Of a stretch of 64,000 nt of DNA, positions 8,607 through 16,099 are shown in pieces. Source of the DNA: Robertmurraya_A mangrovi (GTDB taxonomy: Bacteria > Bacillota > Bacilli > Bacillales > Cytobacillaceae); contig NZ_JAXOFX010000001.1 of assembly GCF_034427655.1 (NCBI RefSeq), positions 372,001-436,000 of the forward strand, read 5' to 3'. The notes beneath the pieces were generated by a model. That model saw nothing but the letters and a program-made list of their open reading frames with translations, did not search any database and was not told the DNA's origin. The translations under genes were made by a program, and so were the position numbers. Numbering within the stretch: position 1 is the first letter of the stretch; every line of letters starts with the position of its first letter.

Positions 8607-9083
8607 GTGCAATATACTAAGGTAGAACAAGTAGAGAAAAGTAAATTACTTCATTTTTTTACCGAACATTGGGGAAGTCCAAAGATGGTTATTTCAAGTG
8701 GAGTATACGAGTGTGATTCATTACCAGGATATGTATGTCTCTCGGATAAGCAAGAAGTTATTGGACTAGTAACCTTTGTCGATCGGGGGAACGAAAGAGA
8801 AATCATCTCCTTAGACTCTATCCTTGAAAACAAAGGGATTGGCTCCAATTTAATGGAATTAGCTGAAACCGATGCTAAGCAAGCCAACATGGATAAAATA
8901 ACGTTAATCACATCAAATGATAATATAAATGCGATAAAGTTTTACCAAAAAAGAGGTTATCGTATCGTCCAAGTTTTATGTGATGCCATTGATGAAGCAA
9001 GAAAGATAAAGCCGTCCATACCTCTTATTGGATATCACGGTATTCCGATTAAAGATGAATTAGTGCTAGAGAAAATGATATAG
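8607..9083 (+). CDS. GNAT-family N-acetyltransferase
   Basis: A 158-residue cytosolic acetyltransferase of the GNAT fold. The acetyl-CoA signature is seen at ENKGIGSNLMELAETDAK (about 72-89), and the terminal motif NAIKFYQKRGYRIVQV at about 110-125. The acceptor substrate is unknown. I choose the GTG start at 8607, one nucleotide after the EAL stop, because the GGGGGG ribosome binding site at 8594-8599 is correctly spaced. The longer reading frame from 8556 would overlap the EAL gene and lacks such a site. Translational coupling suggests joint expression with the EAL protein, but no functional link is known. Confidence 0.82.
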   Translation: MQYTKVEQVEKSKLLHFFTEHWGSPKMVISSGVYECDSLPGYVCLSDKQEVIGLVTFVDRGNEREIISLDSILENKGIGSNLMELAETDAKQANMDKITLITSNDNINAIKFYQKRGYRIVQVLCDAIDEARKIKPSIPLIGYHGIPIKDELVLEKMI

Positions 9084-9096
9084 GCATAAAGATGAA

Positions 9097-9130
9097 GGAC
9101 ATGTTCAAATGAACATGTCCTATTTTTCTT
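9097..9130 (+). terminator. Rho-independent terminator after the EAL-GNAT operon
   Basis: Perfect 11-bp stem GGACATGTTCA/TGAACATGTCC with a 2-nt spacer and a TATTTTTCTT tail. The tail overlaps the -35 of the nhaC promoter. Confidence 0.88.
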
Positions 9131-9157
9131 GACATTAAGTAAAAAGAGTTTTATAGT
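9129..9157 (+). promoter_or_regulatory. SigA promoter of the nhaC-type gene
   Basis: A consensus TTGACA (9129-9134), a 17-nt spacer and TATAGT (9152-9157), about 100 nt before the start codon. It gives a leader of roughly 90 nt containing an 11-bp hairpin. Confidence 0.75.
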
Positions 9158-9167
9158 TTACTAAGTC

Positions 9168-9193
9168 ACTTTAACGCTAAAAAGCGTTTAAGT
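9168..9193 (+). promoter_or_regulatory. Leader hairpin or operator before nhaC
   Basis: ACTTTAACGCT and AGCGTTTAAGT form 11-bp arms with one mismatch around AAAA, starting about 11 nt after the -10. It could be an operator at the transcript start or an mRNA 5' stem. No T-tail follows, so it is not a terminator. Confidence 0.4.
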
Positions 9194-9254
9194 ACATAAG
9201 CAAAAAACGTATACTAAATGTTTTGATTTTCTTGAATACTACGGAGGGTTTTAC

Positions 9255-10646
9255 ATGCAACTAGATCACGCAGTTTTGAAATTAAAACCTCTAGAAGCTT
9301 TAATACTATCTTTATTTATTTTAGGTAGTATAAGTCTATCTATTATTTATTTTGAGGTTGTACCACATATTCCGATTATCATCTCCATTTTTACTTTACT
9401 CTTTTATGGGGTCATAAGAAAGGTTTTGATTAAAGATTTAGAATCAGGTATGGTGGAGGGGGCTAAATCAGGCATTGGTGCCATTATATTATTCTTTTTT
9501 ATTGGAATGCTTATCAGTAGCTGGATGGCGAGCGGTACGATTCCTACTTTTATCTATTTAGCCTTAGAGGTAGTTAATGGAAAGTTATTCTATGCTATCG
9601 TATTTACCGTAACGGCCATCGTTGGAGTTAGTATAGGGAGTGCCTTCACTACTTCAGCAACATTAGGTGTAGCCTTTATGAGTGTGAGTGGAGCGCTAGA
9701 CCTGTCCCTGTCGATAACGGCAGGAGCAATCATATCTGGTGCCTTCTTTGGTGATAAAATGTCGCCTTTATCAGATACTACGAACCTCGCATCCTCCATA
9801 CTAAAAGTGGATCTATTTGATCATATAAAAAATATGACTTGGACAACCGTGCCAGCTTTTATCTTTTCATTTATTTTATTTGCACTTCTTTCGCCCCAAA
9901 ATAAATCAAGTAACTTTGAGAATATATCTATATTAAAAAATGCTCTACTATCTTTAGATCTCGTTCATTGGTATTCGCTTATTCCTTTTGTCCTTCTTGC
10001 CTATCTCGCTTTAAAGAAAGTATCAGCTATCTTTACATTAACAGCTGGTATATTATCAGGGATCTTCATTAGTTTTTTTGTACAGAAGGACATAAGTTTG
10101 AAATGGATGATGGAAGTGTTATATTCAGGGTTTAAATCAAATACCGGTATGGAAGAAATTGATTCTCTCTTATCGCGAGGGGGAATGGAGAGTATGATGT
10201 TCTCTATTTCTTTAGTTCTTCTGTCACTATCAATGGGTGGTTTGTTATTTAAGCTTGGAATTCTTCCTGCTTTACTAGAAGGCATAAAGGATGCCATTCA
10301 ACGAGTGCCTTTATTAATTAGCTCGACAGCCGCTACAGCCATTGGTTTGAACTTCTTGGTAGGTGAACAATATTTATCCATTCTACTAACAGGGAATGCT
10401 TTTAAGCAGGCATATGAAAAAACAGGTTTACATTTGAAAAATCTATCAAGAGTGTTAGAAGATGCAGGAACAGTTATTAATCCTCTAGTTCCATGGAGTG
10501 TAAGTGGGGTATTCTTAACAGGGGTTTTAGGCGTTTCAACCATTGATTACTTGCCATTTACGTTTTTTTGTCTCCTTTCACCTATATTAACGATCCTTTT
10601 TGGTTTAACAGGTTTCTCTATTGTAAAAACTAGTCATAGAAACTAA
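9255..10646 (+). CDS. nhaC: NhaC-family Na+/H+ antiporter
   Basis: A 463-residue inner-membrane secondary transporter of the NhaC family, with about twelve hydrophobic segments. Family features include GAKSGIGAIILFFFIGMLISSWMASG-like sequence from residue 74, the FTTSATLGVAFMSVSGAL region near 132-150, and GAFFGDKMSPLSDTTNLASS near 162-181, the best conserved NhaC signature. The C-terminal half carries GTVINPLVPWSVSG near 412-425. NhaC proteins exchange Na+ for H+, while close paralogues exchange malate/lactate or arginine/ornithine, so the true substrates are uncertain. It is monocistronic with its own strong promoter and terminator. Confidence 0.85.
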   Translation: MQLDHAVLKLKPLEALILSLFILGSISLSIIYFEVVPHIPIIISIFTLLFYGVIRKVLIKDLESGMVEGAKSGIGAIILFFFIGMLISSWMASGTIPTFIYLALEVVNGKLFYAIVFTVTAIVGVSIGSAFTTSATLGVAFMSVSGALDLSLSITAGAIISGAFFGDKMSPLSDTTNLASSILKVDLFDHIKNMTWTTVPAFIFSFILFALLSPQNKSSNFENISILKNALLSLDLVHWYSLIPFVLLAYLALKKVSAIFTLTAGILSGIFISFFVQKDISLKWMMEVLYSGFKSNTGMEEIDSLLSRGGMESMMFSISLVLLSLSMGGLLFKLGILPALLEGIKDAIQRVPLLISSTAATAIGLNFLVGEQYLSILLTGNAFKQAYEKTGLHLKNLSRVLEDAGTVINPLVPWSVSGVFLTGVLGVSTIDYLPFTFFCLLSPILTILFGLTGFSIVKTSHRN

Positions 10647-10676
10647 GGCAGTCAAATTTTGACTGCCTTTAATTTA
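10645..10676 (+). terminator. Rho-independent terminator after nhaC
   Basis: 12-bp arms AAGGCAGTCAAA/TTTGACTGCCTT with a minimal loop and a modest TAATTTA tail. Confidence 0.7.
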
Positions 10677-10797
10677 GGTCGATTGTATTACTGTTTAGTT
10701 GTACGGGCTAAATATATTGCTAATTAAGTTTGCGTAAAGATACTTAATGTAATAAATGGAATTCACAAGATTGTTTTATTTTTGAGAGTACTCTTAC

Positions 10798-10826
10798 TTG
10801 CAACCGTTTTTTTAGTTCTATATAGT
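10798..10826 (+). promoter_or_regulatory. SigA-type promoter of the RND exporter gene
   Basis: TTGCAA (10798-10803), a 17-nt spacer and TATAGT (10821-10826). The TetR-like dyad lies about 31 nt downstream of the -10, where it could act as a roadblock. Confidence 0.55.
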
Positions 10827-10856
10827 AGGGATGTACATGATAAATTCAAATTGATT

Positions 10857-10874
10857 TGACTGTCTGGTCAGTCA
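10857..10874 (+). promoter_or_regulatory. Candidate TetR-family operator before the RND exporter
   Basis: The sequence has perfect 6-bp arms TGACTG/CAGTCA separated by TCTGGT, the style of TetR-family operators that control RND pumps. It lies 34 nt upstream of the start codon. No regulator gene is adjacent; the TetR gene at 1.86 kb carries a partly similar dyad. Confidence 0.55.
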
Positions 10875-10907
10875 TTAATTGATAGGTGAAAGGAGAAAAT
10901 TACATTA

Positions 10908-13900
10908 ATGAAAATAAGTAATTTTTCAATTAAGCGTCCTATTTTTACGCTAGTAACCATGATGCTTGTATTAATTTTAGGGACCGTATCCCTTTTGAAT
11001 ATTCCTCTAAAGTTAATTCCAGATATCAATCCTCCGGTTGGTGTTGTCGTAACCTCTTATCCAGGAGCAAGTCCGAATGAAGTGATGGAAAAGGTAACGA
11101 AGCCATTAGAAGCTAATTTAGCAACCTTACCTGGAATTAAAACCTTAACTTCAACCTCACAAGAAAGTGCCAATTTTATATTGATGCAGTTTTCTTGGAC
11201 TACAAATATTGATGACATTCAAAATGAGATTATTCAACGAATTGATCAAACTGTTTTACCTGATGATGTGGATAAACCTAGATTTTTAAAGTTTGATCTT
11301 GCACAGTTTCCAATTATTCAACTTTCCTTAAGTTCACAAGAAGATGCAGATGTACTAAGAGAATTAGCTGACCAACTTAAATTAGAATTAACGAAAGTAG
11401 ATGGAGTTGCCAGTGTTAACTTATCAGGTACTTCCATTAAGGAAGTTCGTGTAGAGCTTGATCAAGAAAAATTACGAGATTACGGGTTAAGTCAATCCGA
11501 CGTTGTTGATGTAATCCAATCTAATGATATTTCCTTGCCAGGAGATACGATATTAACTGAAGGTAAAGAACTAACTACTCGTATCATAAGTACAGTTGAT
11601 TCATTAGACACTTTAAAGAATTTAACTGTAACGGTTAATCCTTTAGATGGAAAGAAAATTAAATTAAAGGATATTAGTAAAGTTAAGCTTGTTAATCAAG
11701 ATGATCGAACGATTACAAGAACGAACCAACAATCCTCTGTTTTATTAAGTGTCCTTCAGCAATCAGATGCAAATACAGCAGCTGTATCAAAAAACTTTAT
11801 TAATGAATTAGATAAGTTATTAGAAAAAGAAAAGTATGAAGGAATAGAATCGGATATCATCTTCGACCAAGGTGATTATATCCAGCAAGCAATCGGGAAT
11901 ATCTCTAACTCCTTAATTCTTGGTGGCGCATTAGCGATGATTATTCTTTTCTTATTTTTAAAAAATGTAAAGAGTCCACTCATCATTGGAGTTGCTATTC
12001 CTTATTCAGTCATTGTTACATTCGTCCTTATGTACTTTTCAGATTTCACTTTAAATATTATGACATTAGGTGGATTAGCCCTTGGTATAGGGATGTTAGT
12101 CGATAATGCTATTGTTGTTATTGAGAATATTTATCGTCATTTATCAATGGGGAAAGATTCGAAGGAAGCCGCAAGAGATGGAGCGAAAGAAGTTGGTGCA
12201 GCAATAACCGCTTCTACTCTAACAACTGTAGCTGTATTCTTACCGGTTGTCTTTATAACTGGGATTATTGGTGAGCTATTTACTGAGTTTGCTTTGACGA
12301 TTTCTTTTAGCTTATTTGCTTCATTATTCGTGGCTTTAACAATTGTTCCGATGTTAGCTAGTCGTTTGTTAAAGGCACCTAAGAAAAATGTAGAGGAAAG
12401 AAGGCAAAACTCAGGATTTCTATTAGCACTTGAGAAATCAATCAAATGGTCACTTAGAAACCGAGCTTTTGTCTTAATCATCACATTTGCACTCCTTATC
12501 GGAGGGGGATATGGTCTTACAACTGTAGGTACACAATTTTTACCTAATACAGACGAAGGCTTCTTTACAGCCCGCATAAAACTAGAGAACGGAACTGCTC
12601 TAACTGAAACAAAGAAGGTAATTGATGCACTTGAAGAAGAATTAAAGGGTAAAGAAGATGTAGAAACATATGTAAGTTTAGTTGGAACGACACAGGAAGG
12701 GTCATTCCGAGGTTCTAGAAATGCGAACATTGGTGAACTATATGTCAAAATGAAAGACTTTGACAAGCGAGAACAGTCTACATTTGAATTTGTTGATAGT
12801 GTTAAAAAAGATATGGAAAGAATCGCCCAAAAGGTTAATGAATCGGCAGAAATCACTTTTAATTTACAATCTTCTTCAGGTTCGAGTCCGAATACACTGA
12901 CTTTTAGTGTAAGAGACATCAATGAAAAACGATTAAATAAATCAGTTAATCAAATATACGATGCTTTAAAGGATTTAGACGATGTAACAGAACTAACCAC
13001 AGACTTAATGGATGAAATTGAAGAAGTGCAAATGACTGTTGACCGCGATAAAGCATTAGAGCAAGGATTAGCTCCGGGGCAAATTGCCATGATTGTTAAT
13101 GACGTTACTAGAGGTAATCAGGCGACACAAATGATAGATGAAGATACTTCAACTATTTACGGAGTATTTGTTGAGTATGATAAAGAGATTACGAAGAATC
13201 TTGATAACTTGAAGGACCTTCTGATTAAAAAGCCTGACGGAAACTATATTACATTAGATCAAGTTGTAGATATTGAAAGAGGAAAAGGACCGGTAAACAT
13301 ACAACGAATTAACCAACAAGATGCTGTTCAGTTTACATTGAAATATAAGGATTCAACTAATATGGGTGCTGTATCAAAGAAAGTAGATAAGGAAATTACA
13401 GACCTTGAACTCCCAGATGAAACCGAAATTGTTTTTAGTGGAGACAGAGAGTTACTCGATTCTTCAATGGATGATATGTTATTAGCGTTTGTACTAGCAA
13501 TTGTCTTTATTTACATTGTAATGGCAGCCCAATTTGAATCTTTTAAGTATCCTTTAGTCATTATGTTTACAGTTCCACTTATGGTTATAGGAGTTGCTAT
13601 TGCTTTAACCATCACTAGAACGCCAATTAGCTTAACAGCCATCATTGGAATCATTGTGTTAGCGGGTATCGTTGTGAATAACGCGATTGTTATTGTTGAT
13701 TATATTAATCAGAAGAAAGAAGCGGGAATGAAATCGTATGATGCAATAGTAAGTTCGGTCAAGGATCGTGCTCGTCCCATTTTTATGACAGCTTTAACCA
13801 CTATTTTAGGCTTAATCCCACTTGCACTTGGGATTGGGGAAGGCACTGAAATAAACCAACCAATGGGAATTACAGTAATTGGGGGTTTAATCAGTAGTAC

Positions 13901-14198
13901 TTTCTTAACATTGTATATCATTCCGATTGTCTACAGCTTCTTCGATAAAGAGACTAGAAGAATGAACAAACTTTATGCAACACCTGATGGGCATCTGATT
14001 CCAGCTTATTTGTTGGAAGAAAAAGTAGAGGATAGAAAGGGATCAGAAGAACAGGAACAACAAGAACAACAAGAACAACAAGAACAATTACTACCTTCAG
14101 GTGATAACCGCAATTACAGTAGAGAAGATATGACACAAATGCTTGAAGATTTATTACTATTAGTAAAAGATAACAAACAAGGGAAGAACAAAGAGTGA
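10908..14198 (+). CDS. swrC: RND-family efflux transporter, SwrC/AcrB-like
   Basis: A 1096-residue proton-driven RND exporter in the cytoplasmic membrane. The nearest characterised Bacillus protein is SwrC (YerP), needed for surfactin resistance and swarming. It shows the RND layout: TM1 (about 10-30), a first extracellular domain, TM2-6 (about 335-480), a second extracellular domain, and TM8-12 (about 860-1020). Motifs include GIGMLVDNAIVVIEN, with the proton-relay Asp near residue 397, and RPIFMTALTTILGLIPLALG near 955. The cytosolic tail carries EQQ repeats at about 1047-1059. As usual in Firmicutes, no membrane-fusion or outer-membrane partner is encoded beside it. Transcribed alone. Confidence 0.9.
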   Translation: MKISNFSIKRPIFTLVTMMLVLILGTVSLLNIPLKLIPDINPPVGVVVTSYPGASPNEVMEKVTKPLEANLATLPGIKTLTSTSQESANFILMQFSWTTNIDDIQNEIIQRIDQTVLPDDVDKPRFLKFDLAQFPIIQLSLSSQEDADVLRELADQLKLELTKVDGVASVNLSGTSIKEVRVELDQEKLRDYGLSQSDVVDVIQSNDISLPGDTILTEGKELTTRIISTVDSLDTLKNLTVTVNPLDGKKIKLKDISKVKLVNQDDRTITRTNQQSSVLLSVLQQSDANTAAVSKNFINELDKLLEKEKYEGIESDIIFDQGDYIQQAIGNISNSLILGGALAMIILFLFLKNVKSPLIIGVAIPYSVIVTFVLMYFSDFTLNIMTLGGLALGIGMLVDNAIVVIENIYRHLSMGKDSKEAARDGAKEVGAAITASTLTTVAVFLPVVFITGIIGELFTEFALTISFSLFASLFVALTIVPMLASRLLKAPKKNVEERRQNSGFLLALEKSIKWSLRNRAFVLIITFALLIGGGYGLTTVGTQFLPNTDEGFFTARIKLENGTALTETKKVIDALEEELKGKEDVETYVSLVGTTQEGSFRGSRNANIGELYVKMKDFDKREQSTFEFVDSVKKDMERIAQKVNESAEITFNLQSSSGSSPNTLTFSVRDINEKRLNKSVNQIYDALKDLDDVTELTTDLMDEIEEVQMTVDRDKALEQGLAPGQIAMIVNDVTRGNQATQMIDEDTSTIYGVFVEYDKEITKNLDNLKDLLIKKPDGNYITLDQVVDIERGKGPVNIQRINQQDAVQFTLKYKDSTNMGAVSKKVDKEITDLELPDETEIVFSGDRELLDSSMDDMLLAFVLAIVFIYIVMAAQFESFKYPLVIMFTVPLMVIGVAIALTITRTPISLTAIIGIIVLAGIVVNNAIVIVDYINQKKEAGMKSYDAIVSSVKDRARPIFMTALTTILGLIPLALGIGEGTEINQPMGITVIGGLISSTFLTLYIIPIVYSFFDKETRRMNKLYATPDGHLIPAYLLEEKVEDRKGSEEQEQQEQQEQQEQLLPSGDNRNYSREDMTQMLEDLLLLVKDNKQGKNKE

Positions 14199-14244
14199 TA
14201 ATCGGAGTGTGTTGCTCTTTTAAATGGAAAGCGATCTAGTTTAT

Positions 14245-14286
14245 AAAGCCGGGAACTCTCAATAAGGTTTCCTGGCTTTTATTTGT
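14245..14286 (+). terminator. Rho-independent terminator after the RND exporter gene
   Basis: Stem AAAGCCGGGAA/TTTCCTGGCTTT with a 12-nt loop and a TATTT tail. Confidence 0.75.
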
Positions 14287-14474
14287 GTATGTCGAAATCT
14301 GTAGGAAAAATGTTTTGTTATTGATTGATAATTATTGGGAAATAGGAGCATTCTATCTTTATAAAAGTGAACAAAGAATTGTATGTTGTATAACCAAATG
14401 CTTCATGAACAAAAAGTATGAGAGTAAAGACCTTTGAAAAATGAGCCTCTTAAAAATGGACCCTGGTGATTCGG

Positions 14475-14951
14475 ATGAAAAAAATGAGTAAATTAGAAGC
14501 TGTATTATGGAGTATTGCTTTACCTGGATTTAGTCAATTATTAATGGGACAATTCCTTAAAGGAATATCTTTAGTAACGTTAGAATTCTTGATTAATGTT
14601 TTTAGTCGTTTTAATTTAGCCATTATGAATAGCTTCCAGGGAAACATTCAAGAGGCTATAGCGGTACTGGATTTTCAATGGCTAATGTTCTATCCCTGTC
14701 TTTACATGTTTGCCATGTGGGATGCCTACCGGAGTGCTATGCCAGAAAATGAAGAATTATCATTTTTACCTTTTGTCTTTGGAGCATACTTTATTACCGT
14801 AGGACTAATGTACTCTACACAACTTAAAATTTTTGGGGTTCTATTTGGACCAGTCTTTCTCCCTATGTTATCCATAATCCCTGGATTAATGGTTGGATTT
14901 ATTATTAGATATATTATATTAAAAGTAAGACGTAGTAATACATATGCATGA
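14475..14951 (+). CDS. Small integral membrane protein, unrecognised
   Basis: A 158-residue membrane protein with four or five hydrophobic segments (about 12-35, 67-85, 96-117, 122-150) and a short basic C-terminus (KVRRSNTYA). The N-terminal part LWSIALPGFSQLLMGQFLKG recalls the GLGQLYNGQ-type motif of small membrane proteins with a TM2-like fold, but the match is too weak for a family name. I prefer the ATG at 14475, which has GGTGAT five nucleotides upstream, over the GTG at 14466. It is a single gene with its own terminator. No function is proposed. Confidence 0.7.
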   Translation: MKKMSKLEAVLWSIALPGFSQLLMGQFLKGISLVTLEFLINVFSRFNLAIMNSFQGNIQEAIAVLDFQWLMFYPCLYMFAMWDAYRSAMPENEELSFLPFVFGAYFITVGLMYSTQLKIFGVLFGPVFLPMLSIIPGLMVGFIIRYIILKVRRSNTYA

Positions 14952-14982
14952 AAAACCTCTAAACTATTTAGAGGTTCTTTCT
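14952..14982 (+). terminator. Rho-independent terminator after the small membrane protein gene
   Basis: Perfect 10-bp arms AACCTCTAAA/TTTAGAGGTT followed by CTTTCT. Confidence 0.75.
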
Positions 14983-15076
14983 AGTTAAGGCAAAGAATGT
15001 CAGAATTTTAATTTCCAACAATTACAGTGCCTACTCTATTTAGATATAGAAATATTAATAAATGGAGGCGAATACA

Positions 15077-15853
15077 ATGGATGCTGCAATGCTTTTAGAA
15101 TATGGTTGGGTATTAATCGTATTAGTGGGATTAGAAGGAATATTAGCTGCGGATAATGCTGTTGTACTAGCAGTAATGGTTAAACACTTACCACCAGAGG
15201 AACAGAAAAGAGCACTCTTCTACGGATTACTAGGAGCTTTTGTGTTCCGCTTTCTATCCTTGTTTTTAATATCATTATTAGCAGATGTATGGCAGGTACA
15301 AGCATTAGGGGCACTTTACCTATTGTATATAGCCATACACAATTTATATGGCAAATATAAAGGTAAAAAAGATATTGATGCAAATGAAAATTTGAAAAAA
15401 GGGAAAAAACAATCTTCTTTTTGGGTTACGGTATTAAAGGTCGAGCTAGCAGACATTGCGTTTGCGATTGATTCAATGCTAGCAGCGGTTGCTTTGGCCG
15501 TAACTTTAACTCCAACAGGATGGTTTACGATTGGTGGAATTGATGGAGGTCAATTCATAGTCATGTTTTTAGGTGGATTAATTGGTTTAATTATCATGCG
15601 TTTCGCTGCCACTTGGTTTGTTAAATTGCTGCATACTCGACCAAGTCTCGAAACAGCTGCCTTTTTAATTGTAGGATGGGTTGGTGTGAAACTTGCTGTA
15701 TTTACGTTAGCTCACCCTGATGTTGGTATACTTGATGAACATTTCCCTGAATCAACACCTTGGAAGTTAACTTTCTGGATTATCTTAGTAGGAATAGCTG
15801 CAGGAGGCTATTTCTTCTCAAATAAAGAAGCACAAGCTGCCACTAGAACCTAA
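15077..15853 (+). CDS. TerC-family integral membrane protein
   Basis: A 258-residue membrane protein of the TerC family with about seven membrane segments. Family residues include EGILAADNAVVLAVMVKHLP near residue 18, the VELADIAFAIDSMLAAVAL segment near 123, and conserved acidic residues inside membrane helices that suit metal transport. B. subtilis homologues YceF, YkoY and YjbE are implicated in manganese export or in metallating secreted enzymes, so a Mn2+-related role is likely but inferred. I start at ATG 15077, 6 nt after the GGAGGCG ribosome binding site that lies inside the longer frame beginning at 15062. The short leader has no yybP-ykoY manganese riboswitch. Confidence 0.85.
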   Translation: MDAAMLLEYGWVLIVLVGLEGILAADNAVVLAVMVKHLPPEEQKRALFYGLLGAFVFRFLSLFLISLLADVWQVQALGALYLLYIAIHNLYGKYKGKKDIDANENLKKGKKQSSFWVTVLKVELADIAFAIDSMLAAVALAVTLTPTGWFTIGGIDGGQFIVMFLGGLIGLIIMRFAATWFVKLLHTRPSLETAAFLIVGWVGVKLAVFTLAHPDVGILDEHFPESTPWKLTFWIILVGIAAGGYFFSNKEAQAATRT

Positions 15854-15860
15854 AATGCGT

Positions 15861-15896
15861 AAGGGCCACAGCAATAGCTGCTGGTCTTTTTTGTTG
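15861..15896 (+). terminator. Rho-independent terminator after the TerC gene
   Basis: Stem GGCCACAGC/GCTGCTGGTC with one bulge and an AATA loop, followed by TTTTTTGTTG. Confidence 0.7.
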
Positions 15897-16017
15897 TTTC
15901 TATAGTGGTAATTATAACCAAATGTCTTACAAAAAGATTTTGAAAGCCCATGGTTAGCGTCTTTCTTGTAAAAAATTTGTCATAAAATCTAACGAAGAAA
16001 AATTCTTTTTTTATTTC

Positions 16018-16047
16018 ACCCCCACAAACCCCCAATAGGGTAGCGTA
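16018..16047 (+). promoter_or_regulatory. Candidate SigI promoter before the DUF5667 gene
   Basis: ACCCCCACAAA at 16018-16028 and TAGCGTA at 16041-16047 resemble the C-rich -35 and CGWA -10 described for SigI promoters. A closely similar arrangement lies just before sigI (17432-17460). No SigA-like hexamer pair stands out nearer the gene. Confidence 0.5.
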
Positions 16048-16099
16048 GTGATTTAATGAAAAAGCGGCCGCTTGAAAAATACATGAGGTGAAATTAAAA

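Noticed and set aside
12137..12922. Long minus-strand reading frame (261 codons) inside the RND exporter gene
   Set aside because: It is wholly antisense to a clear RND protein, Ser/Lys/Thr-rich, and lacks a ribosome binding site; it is a shadow of the real gene's codon pattern.
14983..15076. Possible yybP-ykoY manganese riboswitch before the TerC gene
   Set aside because: The leader is too short and lacks the conserved GGGGAGTA-type blocks.
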